Shown: positions 51,883-63,001, numbered from the stretch's first letter. The stretch: DNA of 64,000 bases from Melanopsichium pennsylvanicum (GCA_900208305.1 OAPG01000016.1:1-64000), one strand, 5' to 3'. Program-made: numbers and translations. The notes: generated by a model not told the origin, from the sequence alone.

Positions 51883-52302
51883 ACTCTTCTTTGGCTTGTT
51901 TGAGTCAACGTGGGACGTTGTTGTGTAACTGTGCTTTGAAATGTGCTGTGCTGCGCTATGCCCCAACGGCGAATTTTGGATGCAAGAATAAGCACTGGTT
52001 AACTTGACTGTTGACTCACCTCACTTACTCTCTGTCGCCAGCAAAATATTCAAGTCCGACACACGGACCACCACACAGCAAACGCCGACATGCAATTCCC
52101 AAACATTTGAGCATGTGCTTGAGCTACGATTGTTTTCATTCATTCGTTGTCCATCCATTGACACGAAGCACATGCAAGCTTTCACAGTAATGTACAGTCA
52201 ATCATAACACCGACCTTACTGATAAGCCTGAGCATGCGTAGCTGTTCGTCTCAGCACAGGACGTATCAGAATGGCCTGAAGCAGAACAAGATAGTGTGAG
52301 AC
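51667..52302. other. Intergenic region with CA microsatellite
   Basis: No gene is seen in about 640 bp; it should contain the phosphatase promoter and the 3' end of the glycosylase gene. Confidence 0.5.
51839..51882. repeat. (CA)n microsatellite
   Basis: About 22 CA units without interruption, some 170 bp upstream of the phosphatase start codon. Confidence 0.95.
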
Positions 52303-53295
52303 TCAAGGCGCCGATACGAGACCATCAAGAGGATCCCAAACCTGCCCTTCCTTTGCCCAACGCCATATGAGATAGGCACGAAGCTCCTTGTCCAGAGGCA
52401 TGACCGACTTCCACTCTGGCTCGATCTTGGCATCGTTTGGCGTCATCGTTGACACTGTGCCAATAAGCATGTCAGGTTTTTCTTCGTTGTCCGCACAAGT
52501 GTCGAATGGACTGACTGGCTTTGCTCCTCCCAACCCCACACTGGCCCCACCACCAGCGACAAAAATCCTCCAGCTATCGATTGCATACCTTCCCACACCA
52601 GGATATATACTGATCGGAGTATCTGGAGCCGTCTTATCTCGACTCTTGAACGAGTTCCTCTCATCGTAGGGGATCTCTACCATCGTCTTGGACATGCTAA
52701 TTAAGCGTCGAGCGCGAATGTTGTGTAATCCAATGGGTTGGAGGAGTTCGGTCAGCTCGACAACATCCGCCTCGGCCAAGCTGTGTTCGTCTGGCCAGCG
52801 CCGTAATAGCTCCCAGAAAATGGGCATGGCAGCGCGCCCTTTCGTTTGGTTGAGCAGACATGTTGCCACAAGCAAACGAAAGACGTTCGGGGTGACAAGC
52901 TCCTGGATCAGGCCATAGAAGTTGACTTGTCGAGGCAGACCGTGCACTCGTATCACTTCCGTGGGCATCTTGACCTCTCCTTCAGCATCGTTCTGGCCTT
53001 TTGGGCCAGCCTTGATTGTTTTCCGCCTTGCCCTTGCAACACGCTTAATGTCGTCTTCTGCATCAGCTTCGTCTTTCGAGATAGGAGGAGTGACCACGGA
53101 AAGCTTTCTATCTTGCAAGTATGGAGAAATGCGTTGGCGAAGCCTGGAGCTCCTTCTGACTGCGCCTGATCTGCAAACCTTGGGATCTTCGAATGAGGAT
53201 GCGACCGATGACAAGTGGCACAGTGCAGATTCAGACTCGGTCTTGCACTGTCCTGCATCTGGAACCGATTTCTTTCGCTGAGCTTTGCAGGTCAT
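52303..53295 (-). CDS. MBD4-like HhH-GPD DNA glycosylase
   Basis: A 330-residue protein from ATG 53295. Residues about 125-330 match the MBD4 glycosylase domain: FRLLVATCLLNQTKGRAAMP, then LLQPIGLHNIRARRLI, then the helix-hairpin-helix IYPGVGRYAIDSW, and a C-terminal DKELRAYLIWRWAKEG block ending in WDPLDG. The catalytic Asp of MBD4 lies in the last block (WDP). The family removes T or U mispaired with G, mainly at deaminated CpG. There is no methyl-CpG-binding domain here; the N-terminal 120 residues are basic and disordered. Between the hairpin and the final block are about 50 extra residues. A coding-looking frame directly upstream (53528-53292) could be a missed N-terminal exon, but no clean splice joins it. 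Confidence 0.88.
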   Translation of the reverse strand: MTCKAQRKKSVPDAGQCKTESESALCHLSSVASSFEDPKVCRSGAVRRSSRLRQRISPYLQDRKLSVVTPPISKDEADAEDDIKRVARARRKTIKAGPKGQNDAEGEVKMPTEVIRVHGLPRQVNFYGLIQELVTPNVFRLLVATCLLNQTKGRAAMPIFWELLRRWPDEHSLAEADVVELTELLQPIGLHNIRARRLISMSKTMVEIPYDERNSFKSRDKTAPDTPISIYPGVGRYAIDSWRIFVAGGGASVGLGGAKPVSPFDTCADNEEKPDMLIGTVSTMTPNDAKIEPEWKSVMPLDKELRAYLIWRWAKEGQVWDPLDGLVSAP

Positions 53296-53826
53296 CCTGG
53301 TTTGCAATCACTTTGCTTAGAATAGGGAAGCTTAGTCCGAGGTGATGGCATCGCTTTTCCTTCCGTTGTCCGAGAGCTGTGCTTCCGCCGGAGCAGCTCG
53401 TGATCCCTTTGCTTTCGGATAGTCCCGTCTTCGAACCAGCTTGACCCTTCAAGACTTTCTGATGTGGCAGATGCATACAGTATGATGAAGGAGCGGTCGC
53501 GAGGCCTGGAAATGGTAGCCGGTGGCAAATGAAGAGGTCAGGGTCCCGCTTTGCCTCGGGCGCGCCAGTCCTGAATCACAAAGAAAACGCAGCCAAAAAA
53601 TCATGCAAAAAATGAAAGTCTCACAGACGAAGCTTGCATCAGGTTTCGCCAGTACACAACAAGAACGCAACAACACCACTTACTGTATGTCTTGGTACAG
53701 CATCATTTTATATCGCAATTGTGAATATCCTGTTCTATTATACAGCTTGTACAGGCAAAGCAAGGGATTGCGCTGAGTCGGGGTATCGGGCAGGGTGAGA
53801 ATGAAGACTGACTGTAAAGTATGGGC
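53296..53826. other. Intergenic region glycosylase to thioesterase gene
   Basis: About 530 bp. A 79-codon frame next to the glycosylase start on the same strand may be an unannotated first exon; otherwise nothing is seen. Confidence 0.4.
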
Positions 53827-55041
53827 TTAGGCGAGTCGAATGGGACCCGGGCCAGTCTGAACACCCTGGTCGCCATCCTTGCGAGAGACACGCTGGATAC
53901 CACTCACAACCAGCACAAGAATCACGCGAATCGAAAAAAAGAGACCCAGAAACAAGGCAGTCTGAGTGAGGATCAAGCCTCCTGTCTCTTCAACTCGTAA
54001 GCCAGTCGTTTTGTAAAGCATCCAGCGCCAGGTGCGATCAATCCATGCGGCTACCGAGTTGTTGAGCCCAGTAGAGGGTGTCCCAATGTATTTGCCAAAC
54101 ACCTTGAACTGGCATGCCGGGTCAATCTGCATGTGAATGCCATGGCAAAGTTCCATGACCAGCGACCCTCTTTGGTCAAGCTTTTTGAGACCGATGCGGT
54201 CCTCGAGGTAGATGGAGCTCTGTCGCAAGGGGATGGGCTCGTCCGGGTTACCGACGCTGTCAGCCTCAGTCTGATTGCGAATTGGGTAAGACGCAAACCA
54301 CGAGGACTGCTTGGGTTCGACGGTCGTATCCTTGTCGAACATGAGCATCACAAAATTCTCGAGCGAGGCGAGGTTCTTGGCGTATGTGGCGTTGACGGTT
54401 TTGGCTTCGTTGTTAATATCTTTGATAAAATCGTTCTTTTCCAAATACGATGCAAAGGCTTGAGGATCTTTGGGATTGCGATAGTATTGCGCAGAGACGA
54501 GGTGAGATTGAGCATAGTCGGTGTAGATACCACCTCGAAGAGCGGCTTCAGCAACGCGACAGAGCAGATCAGTAGGACCACAGGCAGGCAGATCGGCGAT
54601 ACCCATATGCTGGCTACCGAAGGTGACAAGGTTACGCACTCTGGGCGTATTGCAGCGCTGAACATAGGCGCGGAGGAACTGACCGCCCTGAGAGAATCCA
54701 ATGGCGTCAAAGCCATGTTTGAGCTCTTCGATTGCAGCCAGTTGATCGCATGCTGTCTGGATTTGGTCATTAACGTGCCCGAAGAAGCCCTGTCTGCGGT
54801 CCTCGGAGTCGCTTGTAGCATCTTGGGTGACCGAATGAATGTAGAGGCCCGGGAAAGCCTCCTTTAACTGAGACATGAAGGAGTCGATTCCTTCCGAGTG
54901 AGCGCTATCGCCCAAGCCATGCCAAATGACGAGTGGATGTGGCTTGGGCAGCAGACTGAAAGGTACAGCTTGTGCAGTGCTAGAGAGAAGCGCTATCGAG
55001 GTGGCAGCGATGCCAAACAGCCCCGCAATTGAAGCGCGCAT
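53827..55041 (-). CDS. PPT1: Palmitoyl-protein thioesterase (PPT1-like)
   Basis: A 404-residue alpha/beta hydrolase. A signal peptide (about residues 1-25, ending AQA) is followed by VIWHGLGDS at 38-46, the oxyanion region of this family. The nucleophile Ser117 is in GFSQGG, and a C-terminal HGIHMQ block probably supplies the catalytic His. PPT1 removes fatty acyl groups from proteins in the lysosome/vacuole. Unlike animal PPT1 (about 306 residues), this protein has a C-terminal hydrophobic segment (LILTQTALFLGLFFSIRVIL) and a short tail, so it is probably membrane-anchored. The long C-terminal extension is seen in fungal forms that are fused with dolichol phosphatase, but no such second domain is present here. 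Confidence 0.9.
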   Translation of the reverse strand: MRASIAGLFGIAATSIALLSSTAQAVPFSLLPKPHPLVIWHGLGDSAHSEGIDSFMSQLKEAFPGLYIHSVTQDATSDSEDRRQGFFGHVNDQIQTACDQLAAIEELKHGFDAIGFSQGGQFLRAYVQRCNTPRVRNLVTFGSQHMGIADLPACGPTDLLCRVAEAALRGGIYTDYAQSHLVSAQYYRNPKDPQAFASYLEKNDFIKDINNEAKTVNATYAKNLASLENFVMLMFDKDTTVEPKQSSWFASYPIRNQTEADSVGNPDEPIPLRQSSIYLEDRIGLKKLDQRGSLVMELCHGIHMQIDPACQFKVFGKYIGTPSTGLNNSVAAWIDRTWRWMLYKTTGLRVEETGGLILTQTALFLGLFFSIRVILVLVVSGIQRVSRKDGDQGVQTGPGPIRLA

Positions 55042-55633
55042 TTCCGTGTTGCTTGTGTCCGAGAATTTGAAGAGACGAAGAGAGATACGGCGTAGTTTCG
55101 AGCTTTATCGCTGGGCCGATTAGCGTACGTGTGAAGAAGGAACTACGTGGTTGGCGGGCAAATGGAGGAAGGAGTCGATATGAAGAAGGAGAGAAAAGTT
55201 GGATCAAAGGCTGTGCTGAAAATAATATCTATAACGCGGACTACGTACAGGGTCTTGTATGCGCTACGGTGGCGTAGCTGTCTACGAGTTGAGCAGCAAT
55301 TTCAGGTGAAGAAGCTGGCCTGCCGATCTTAGTATTCAATGCAGGGTCCTAAAGGTCTTTCTCGCCCGAGATCATCTTTTAGAAGGGTGAAAAGAAGAAC
55401 GCGTGAGCTGGAAACAAACGCTCAAGCCACAAAAGTCAGTTCCGTGTGCCGAAATACAGCACACAGCTGTGTGTGCGGAGCGGAGTAAGGGAAAGCAGCG
55501 ACATACAGTAAATTTACAGCGTTGCCAAGAGTAACACATCGACTCGATCTTAGATTGCACCCTTTCAACGCGCTACCTCTTGCCGTCCTCTCGACTTTGC
55601 TCATTTCGATTAACATCAGCAAAGATTCCAACA
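55042..55633. promoter_or_regulatory. Divergent promoter region, PPT1 and coatomer zeta
   Basis: About 590 bp between divergent start codons; no gene is seen. Confidence 0.4.
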
Positions 55634-56449
55634 ATGACGTTCAACAATCTCACGCTGTACACTACCTCGGTAGTTTTCATCCTCGACACTGATGGAAACC
55701 GGGTCATAGCAAAATACTACCAGCCCCCTCACGCCGCCAACTTCCTCTCAACTGCCACACCCGCACAGCAGAATGCAGTCGCTTCCACAACACCACAGCT
55801 CTCGGCAAAGAATTCATTAACTACGTTGAAGGAGCAGCGTGCATTTGAAAAGGCCATCTTTGACAAGACAAAGCGAGCTACTGGCGACATAATTCTGTAC
55901 GACTCGCATCTCGTTCTGTTCAAGCCTTCGCTCGATGTGATCTTCTACGTGGTTGGTCCTGCTGCCGAGAACGAGCTCATGCTCTCCGGTTTGCTCAGCG
56001 CATTCTACGATGCTACCAGCATGCTGGTGCGCCACCAGGTGGAGAAACGCGCCATCCTCGAAAACTTGGATCTGGTCACGCTTGCACTTGACGAGACAGT
56101 CGACGACGGTATCATTCTCGAGACAGACAGCACCACCATTGCCTCGCGTGTGTCTCGACCTCGACCGGATGTTAACGAGATCCAGATCAACGAGCAGAGT
56201 AAGTTACCTCCCACATTTAGATACCTGAAGCTGCATGACGCGATCCCTCAAGGCGGAAGAGGTCAGCCTCTCGTCTGGAAGCTTGCACATGATGATCGAT
56301 GATATCTACAACTTTTGTTGAATGTTTGACACTGACTCTATTTTTCTTTTTGTTTCGATCCAATGCTGAAAACCGGAACAGCCATCATGAGCGCATATTC
56401 GAGTCTCAAAGAGCGAGTTGCACAGAGAATCTTGCAGGGTGGCCTTTGA
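55634..56449 (+). CDS. RET3: Coatomer subunit zeta (zeta-COP)
   Basis: Two exons: 55634-56198 and 56382-56449 (donor GTAAGT, acceptor AACAG), 210 residues. The longin-like fold is clear: VVFILDTDGNRVIAKYY at the start, GDIILYDSHLVLFK, then the conserved ENELMLSGLLSAFYDA block. The spliced C-terminus reads TIMSAYSSLKERVAQRILQG, which is diagnostic of zeta-COP and confirms the intron. The protein is a small subunit of the COPI coat, which forms vesicles returning from Golgi to ER. A 25-residue insert rich in Ala, Thr and Gln follows the first strand pair, which is longer than in yeast Ret3. Confidence 0.95.
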
Positions 56450-57710
56450 TCAGACATTATTCTTGTCTTGCCTCACTCATAGCATCTGCTGGGCTCAATC
56501 TTGGTTGTCTTGCAGCTCGCATATCTCGTCAAATTAGAACACCATCGTCTTTACTTGTACACTAGAAACCCAGTCACTTAGCTTGCGTGCAGCGATTTTT
56601 CTTCTTCCAGCAACTCGGAGTCGTGAGAATGATAGTCTGCCGTGGCGTGATTCAAAGTTGGATATCAACGCTTGAATCTGTTCTGAAAGTGCACAGGAAC
56701 AAAAGTATCGTCGCAAAGAAGCAACAGCGCATGATTAGGCGATGATCGTGCAAGTTAGGCTAATCGGGGATGTATCTGTCGATGATATTGACCGATGCAA
56801 GGCATGTCAGGCCAAACATAGCACACTCAGAAAAGATGCGGCGGATCGTGTCGCCCAAAGCGGACTCGCTTAAACAGGCTGTGTGCCTCGGTTGCCTTGC
56901 TAACCCGATGCCAATAGCACATGGCGTGAGGTTGCGCATGCAGGTCTATACGGAACAGTCACAGAGTGGGTCAGTACAGCTACAGTCGACAAGATCTCTC
57001 GACGCAATTAAGAGCCTTCGGTTTGGCAACCTGTCTCGAGCTGCCTCTAAATTTTATTCAACCAAAATTATTGCAATCTGCAGCAGCATCAGCAGCATCA
57101 GCAGCATCGGCAGCATCGGCAGTACACAGCCATAATTCGCACAATAAGTCGTCAGCTGCTGTATAAGGCATGTTGCAGTAAATTTATGTGACATTCGTGA
57201 TTTGGGTGACAGCCCCTTGTACGAGCAGCGGAAGTAACTTAGTACGGTTTGAATGCCCCATACAGTAAAATTACACATACACACCCAATCGACCCTCCCT
57301 CTTGCTGTCATTGGCCCATCTGAGACACAATAATCTCTTTTCTTTCTCTGGTTCGCATTCCAGTCGATTCTGCTATCAACCATACACACATATAATTTCA
57401 TTTCGATCAACACTAAAGCCTCTATTTAATCGTTTGAGCGCCGCCATTCACTTTTACCTCGACCAACCCTTCGGATCTCATAATCACAGCATACCTAGAT
57501 TCCTCGCAACATCTTTGTCTCGAGAGTCGCTCCAGCCCAGGCACGACGTGGATCCACTCGGTTACCGCCCTTACACCGGGAAAATGCACCGCCTTTTGTT
57601 CCTGTCAGCCTCGTCTTCACATCCATCATCATTCGACGGCACAATCTAAACGTATGCAACTTGAATAGACCTGCTTCCATCCTTCGCTGCGCGCAGGCCA
57701 GGCGTTCATC
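56450..57710. other. Long intergenic region before the kinase gene
   Basis: About 1.26 kb without a gene. It holds an AGCAGCATC nonamer repeat and a pyrimidine-rich leader (57320-57700) typical of a long 5' untranslated region. Confidence 0.5.
57083..57120. repeat. AGCAGCATC/AGCATCGGC tandem repeat
   Basis: Four to five 9-bp units in tandem with slight variation. Confidence 0.85.
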
Positions 57711-60700
57711 ATGAGTCATCCCGGCGATCGCAGAGCCTACCGAGTTGGTGGTCAGGGCATTGGCGGCTCCACTATCAATCAGAAGGCCGCCCTAGCCTCC
57801 GCCTACCAAGAGCTTGGCAAGGAACTCGCTTCTTCCAAACTCAAAATCGTCGGCAATTATACCCTACAGCGTCCTATTGGAGAAGGCACCTTTGGCAAAG
57901 TCCGACTCGGTCTACACCGTCTTACCAACACTCGTGTAGCCATCAAACAGATACCCAAGGCTCATTCTGCCAGCCTTACACGCGAGATTCATCATCATCG
58001 TCGACTTCACCACCCAAACGTCATGCAGCTCTACGAAGTCATCGCTACCGAACAGTACATATGGATGGTCAGCGAACTCTGTGCGGGTGGAGAACTCTAC
58101 GACTACTTGGTCGAGAACGAGGTGCTGGCTGAGCCCGAAGCTCGTCGCATTTTCGGTCAGCTTTGTCTCGCCGTCGCCTATGTCCACAGCAAAGGAATCG
58201 TTCACCGTGATCTCAAGCTCGAAAACATTCTTCTCGACGAGCGCTGCAACGTCAAGCTCGGCGATTTCGGCTTCACCCGCGAGTTCGAGCACAAGCGTCT
58301 CATGGACACCTTTTGCGGTACCACTGGCTATGCCTCGCCAGAAATGCTCGCAGGTAAAAAGTACACTGGCCAAGAGGTGGACATCTGGTCGCTTGGCGTC
58401 ATCCTCTACGCCCTCTTATGTGGAGCATTGCCCTTCGATGACGATGACGAGTCCGTCATGAAGGACAAGATCCTAAGAGGCGACTTTGAGATTCCCGATT
58501 GCCTCTCTGAAGATGCGCAGAGCCTCATCGCCTCTATTCTTCAACACGACCCGAATAAGCGCCCCAAAATTCAAGCTATCCTTGCCCATCCATGGTTCGC
58601 AAAGATGATGGTACACACGCCCATGTCGACAGTGGAGGAACATGACAACGCAACAGACTACTTTGACAGCAGGCCCCCCGCAGAGCCAACACAAGCCAAT
58701 CAGACAGCATCACACCAGAGCGCAGCAATCCAGACTCACGCCATCTCTGACACATCCGAAGAAACTGACACTCTTCTTGCTGCGCCTCCTGCCACTGCCG
58801 CTCCTTTCTCTTCTTATGACCTGAGTAGATTGCATCAGCATCAGGCTTCGGCGTCGAGCATAACCGAAGGCAGCTACCACTCCGCTCGCAGTGACAGCGA
58901 GTCCAGTGGCCGTCGGTCTTCTAACACAGACCTCACCGACCCCACCACCGCTGACAGTCTCAGCCGAACCGACGAAATGGCGGAGTTCAATGACATTGCG
59001 ACATCGACCGCCGATACCAACATTTCGCCGTCTCTGGCCTCTTCCCCTACTCCAGCCGCCGGCTCCTCGCATTCCGGCAAAAATAACATAGGCTTGCATC
59101 GCAATGAATCTCAGACAACAATCAGACGTCTCGGCTCCAATGGAAGTGACGCTTCTCTCGGCCCCGTCTCGAGGGCACCGATGAAACCGACTTCGACTTC
59201 TCTACCAACACATCACGAGCTGCCAGCTGGCTCCTTCAGAGCAGATGATATCCCCTTGCCCATGTACCAGTCGGCTCCACTGGTGAAGAGAGGTTCACAG
59301 AGCTCCTCTCGCGGCCATCATCGCACCCCATCCAGAACCAAGCGTCGTTCGCTCTCGTCCGGCGGTCTTTCTGATCACCGTCCTCCAATGCTCGGCCGCA
59401 AGCCTGTCGACTATGTCTCGCAGCTGGCTGATCTGCAACCGGCAACCTTCTCCACAACCGTCGAACAGAATCTGCTCCACCAACTCAGCTCCCTCGGTAT
59501 GGACGTCGGACAGATGGTGCACAGCGTCGTTACGGATGCCTGCGATGCCAGCGGCGCTACATGGTGGATGCTTCTGCGCAAGGCAAAAGACCGTCAAGCC
59601 GAGCAGCCTATGGTCACATCACCAGCGGCCGAGAGCGTTCACATGACCATCGACGAGCGACCGCTCACAGTCGCTGCTACTCCCACAAAGCCGAGTCGCG
59701 CAATTGAGCCAATGCAGGTCGAAATCTCACCGCCACCAGTGCCAGTCAAAGATCCGGCTCGAAGGTCGGAAGACAGATCTCGATCCAAAGAACGGCCTCG
59801 GTCATCCTTAACAGCATCTAGGTCCGAAAGCTCGGGACTCGCAGATGGTAGCTACCGACGCTTGCAGACCGTGGTCTCACACGAGGAGCTCGATGTATCT
59901 GCAGTCCCGACGCTGCATGCCACAACATCTGAGGCTCTCATCGGAACGAGTCGTAGTGCATCGATTCCTCCGTCCAACCCTACGCCGGCTGCTGCCGCTT
60001 TGGCGTTTTCAACTTCACCGCTCGTGAACGATCGAAGCTTGACAAGTACGCCTGAGTCGAATGGCTCGCCTAGGCCCAGGTCACAATACCTTGACACTAC
60101 CACTACTGCTGCAAGTCCATCCAAATTGCATCAGGTTGCGACCAGTCTGGTTGGAAGCAGTACAACCCTGGAAAGTCCGAAGACGCGTCGCGGCTCGCAG
60201 GTCGATCGACCTCGCAGCAACTCTCTATCTGTCAAGCAATTCGCTCAGACCGTTCTAGGCACCAAGGACAAAGCCTCTGGTACTCCCCCACCGATCCCGC
60301 AACCCGAGCAGGTCATTGTTGCAGGAGAGGCATTTCCGTTGGAGCGAGCCAAGAGCCCTACTCTGTTCGGGCGGCGCAATACCGTCTCGAACGTCAAGGA
60401 CTCCATGGTGGGTAGGCTGTCAAGTCCATCGACACCTAAGAAGTCTACAGTGGAGGTGCTTGACAAGTCTCGCATGAGCACGGGCAAGAGGAGCATCGAG
60501 GCAGATTTTGGTCGCGTCAAGGCGCTCGATCATAGCGCTCATCCTTCTTCCAGTTCTGCTTCAACATTCGGACTCGTATGCAACTCCACTTTGGCTTCCG
60601 CTTCTACTGTAGCTGCCGCTGCGGGCGACAGAAAGGACGGCGCTGTACCCTCGGCATCCCAAGACTCCTTTAGCACCATGTCTCTCACACCACATGGAAG

Positions 60701-62294
60701 CGAGAAGAGCGGCGCGCGTGGCAAAGCTGGTTCGTCCTTCATGGCGACCGTGAGGACTTGGCTCGGGGGCACCAACGAAAAGCCGACGAGAAAGTTCAAG
60801 ACGCGCAAGAAAGGCGCCGCCTACCATAGCCTTGGGATTGACGACGGCATGAATGCGAGGCCGCCAACCAGCACTCTTGGCACCTCGCGCCAAGGCAGAC
60901 CTTCGAGCTCACATTCGCTCGCCCACACAGGCGCTGCACCTCGTTCCGGACTACAAGGCAAAGCCGGCTCAACTGGCAGCACGAGCTCGGTCTATCGCTC
61001 CGGCCAAGCCAGCAGCGCCTACTCTACGGGCAGCGCTCGTCGTCATCCCAGACCCAGCCATGATGCGGGCACGACCGTTCGAAGGCATCGTGCCTATGCG
61101 TCGTCCTCTGGCAGCCCCAGTCGCCGCAGTTCTTGGAGAAACGACTCCCGCCCGTCATCTATCAAGTCTCGCGCCTCTTCTCCTGGCCGTGCAATGAGTG
61201 GACTGAGTGAGTTCGGCGTTGACGCAGAGACTGACGCCGATGCTGGCGGGACAGGCGCGCGAAGATCAACCCGAAGCACACCGCGCCACTCGCTCGAACT
61301 GCGGGGCATCTCCGACAGTCGTAAAGCAAGCAAAACCTTCGAGCCCATCCATCCAGGGCATCAACAGATGGTTGCACAGAGCATCTTTGTCGCCCACAAG
61401 TCTCGCTCCCCCTATCGTCCACCTTCGGCGAATCTGAATCTCCACGGAGGCCTCACCCGTGGGTTCAATCACCCTCCCCATCGATCCGCTGGAGATGCTT
61501 CGGATGTTTCAGCCTCTGCCGCACCGATCACCACCGCCAGCCTTCCCGCGACGCGTACTGGAACTTGGCGACATTCGTGGGGCAGACCTCCACCTTGCTG
61601 GGCTGGTCCGGTGGATCCACCGCCTGTGGTAGATACCACTGGTACGAGCGCGGATGACGCAAGTGACAAGCCCAAGCTGCGAGATGTCTTTGCGAACAGG
61701 GAAGATGATGATTGGACGGATGAAGATGAGGAGCCCTCTTACTCTGGTGGTTTGGGTCAGATGGGTTCGATCTCCTCACAGTCAACTAGTACTGGCCACG
61801 GTGCGGGCGGCTCGTCCTCATCGCCTTATGCGACGCGCAATTTCGCTACTTTGGGAAGTGTCAGTTCAGCTTCGTCAGGGTTTCAATATTTTAACAGCGA
61901 TTCGGGTACGAGCGCTGACGCATTCCGTGGCGCTGTTGCTTTTAGCTCGCGCTACGCGGGAGTACGGAACATCTTCCCAAATCAGCCAAGTGGGTCCGGT
62001 ATCAGGACGCAAGGAGTGTCACTGAGTTTGGGCAACGAGTTTGCGCCCAAGGTATTGAGTGCCACGCTTGACTCTGAGACAAAAAGCTCTGGTGGTGGTC
62101 TGCCGAGTTTGGGCGAGGCGGATGGGTCGACATCAGCGTCAAATGTTGGTGCAACCGCACCAAAGACGGAGACGACTTCGCAAGCTCAGCAGCCGATTCA
62201 GCACGGTACTGGAATTGGTGGAGGAGGCAGTAGGATCACAGCCAGTTTCCACAAGCCAACACAGATTATTGAAGAAGAGGAGGAAGACGAGTGA
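57711..62294 (+). CDS. CAMK-like Ser/Thr kinase with long disordered tail
   Basis: A 1527-residue single-exon protein. The kinase domain is at about 50-297: GEGTFGKV loop (57-64), Lys79 in VAIK, Glu92 as the likely helix C residue, catalytic HRDLKLEN (165-172), DFG (185-187), and activation segment FCGTTGYASPE. All catalytic residues are present, so it should be active. The sequence is nearest the CAMKL/SNF1-related group that includes fungal Kin4/Frk1 and Gin4/Hsl1 kinases; I do not assign one. The 1230-residue tail is Ser/Thr/Pro-rich, with a short possibly folded block near 570-630 (LADLQPATFSTTVEQNLLHQL) and an acidic end (EEEEEDE). Confidence 0.9.
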   Translation: MSHPGDRRAYRVGGQGIGGSTINQKAALASAYQELGKELASSKLKIVGNYTLQRPIGEGTFGKVRLGLHRLTNTRVAIKQIPKAHSASLTREIHHHRRLHHPNVMQLYEVIATEQYIWMVSELCAGGELYDYLVENEVLAEPEARRIFGQLCLAVAYVHSKGIVHRDLKLENILLDERCNVKLGDFGFTREFEHKRLMDTFCGTTGYASPEMLAGKKYTGQEVDIWSLGVILYALLCGALPFDDDDESVMKDKILRGDFEIPDCLSEDAQSLIASILQHDPNKRPKIQAILAHPWFAKMMVHTPMSTVEEHDNATDYFDSRPPAEPTQANQTASHQSAAIQTHAISDTSEETDTLLAAPPATAAPFSSYDLSRLHQHQASASSITEGSYHSARSDSESSGRRSSNTDLTDPTTADSLSRTDEMAEFNDIATSTADTNISPSLASSPTPAAGSSHSGKNNIGLHRNESQTTIRRLGSNGSDASLGPVSRAPMKPTSTSLPTHHELPAGSFRADDIPLPMYQSAPLVKRGSQSSSRGHHRTPSRTKRRSLSSGGLSDHRPPMLGRKPVDYVSQLADLQPATFSTTVEQNLLHQLSSLGMDVGQMVHSVVTDACDASGATWWMLLRKAKDRQAEQPMVTSPAAESVHMTIDERPLTVAATPTKPSRAIEPMQVEISPPPVPVKDPARRSEDRSRSKERPRSSLTASRSESSGLADGSYRRLQTVVSHEELDVSAVPTLHATTSEALIGTSRSASIPPSNPTPAAAALAFSTSPLVNDRSLTSTPESNGSPRPRSQYLDTTTTAASPSKLHQVATSLVGSSTTLESPKTRRGSQVDRPRSNSLSVKQFAQTVLGTKDKASGTPPPIPQPEQVIVAGEAFPLERAKSPTLFGRRNTVSNVKDSMVGRLSSPSTPKKSTVEVLDKSRMSTGKRSIEADFGRVKALDHSAHPSSSSASTFGLVCNSTLASASTVAAAAGDRKDGAVPSASQDSFSTMSLTPHGSEKSGARGKAGSSFMATVRTWLGGTNEKPTRKFKTRKKGAAYHSLGIDDGMNARPPTSTLGTSRQGRPSSSHSLAHTGAAPRSGLQGKAGSTGSTSSVYRSGQASSAYSTGSARRHPRPSHDAGTTVRRHRAYASSSGSPSRRSSWRNDSRPSSIKSRASSPGRAMSGLSEFGVDAETDADAGGTGARRSTRSTPRHSLELRGISDSRKASKTFEPIHPGHQQMVAQSIFVAHKSRSPYRPPSANLNLHGGLTRGFNHPPHRSAGDASDVSASAAPITTASLPATRTGTWRHSWGRPPPCWAGPVDPPPVVDTTGTSADDASDKPKLRDVFANREDDDWTDEDEEPSYSGGLGQMGSISSQSTSTGHGAGGSSSSPYATRNFATLGSVSSASSGFQYFNSDSGTSADAFRGAVAFSSRYAGVRNIFPNQPSGSGIRTQGVSLSLGNEFAPKVLSATLDSETKSSGGGLPSLGEADGSTSASNVGATAPKTETTSQAQQPIQHGTGIGGGGSRITASFHKPTQIIEEEEEDE

Positions 62295-63001
62295 TAACTT
62301 TGCTCATGAATGCTTTATGATTTTATGCTTTATGGTTTTAAAACAGTAAGTTTGGCAATATACCCTTTGTAGCCTTGTTCACGTGTCCCATGCTCAAGTG
62401 TGAGCACGAGTGTGATAGCGGAGAGCGAGGAAGATGAAAAAAAAAAAGGGTCAGCCTGAGCGAATCGGGGCAAGACCCTGAAATGGCGCAAAACTGCACT
62501 CTGAGCACGTCAAACAAAGCCAGAAGACTGAATTCGGAATGCGGGATCTACTGCAGAGTTTGGCATGTGACCCTTGGATGCTAGATTGGCACGGCACAAT
62601 CTTGCATCGAGGTTCTCAAGCCCGAAGTTGGTGCACGTACCCTGCGACTGAGACGCTGTGCTTTTAGTGTTTTGGCTTCCTGCATCCATCACTGTAAAAG
62701 ACTTTTACTACTCAATCAGCGTATTTTGCTCAGGACGACAATAGTGTACTCATCCAACGAAGACGTATCCGAGTCTTGCTGGGAAAGGGCAAGCTAGACG
62801 AGCGACCATCATCAACGTATCTGCACAAATACTGTGGGCCGTTGGGCGCGCCACTCGCCAAATACTCAGCACTGCCTATATAATCCGGCTGTTATGGGGA
62901 CAGACTAGAGGTTTTGCATCGCTCTAGCACACTCGGTATCGGATCATTTCGTTGCGCTTCGCTTCAACACCAACATTTAAGTGGGAGAAACTTTGTAAAA
63001 G
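62295..63001. other. Intergenic region kinase gene to aldo/keto reductase gene
   Basis: About 700 bp; no gene is seen. A run of A with G (62434-62450) and a CTATATAATCC TATA-like box at about 62875-62885, about 120 bp before the next ATG. Confidence 0.5.

Noticed and set aside
57079..57125. Short tandem repeat considered as CRISPR-like
   Set aside because: Simple nonamer repeats without spacers, in a eukaryotic genome.
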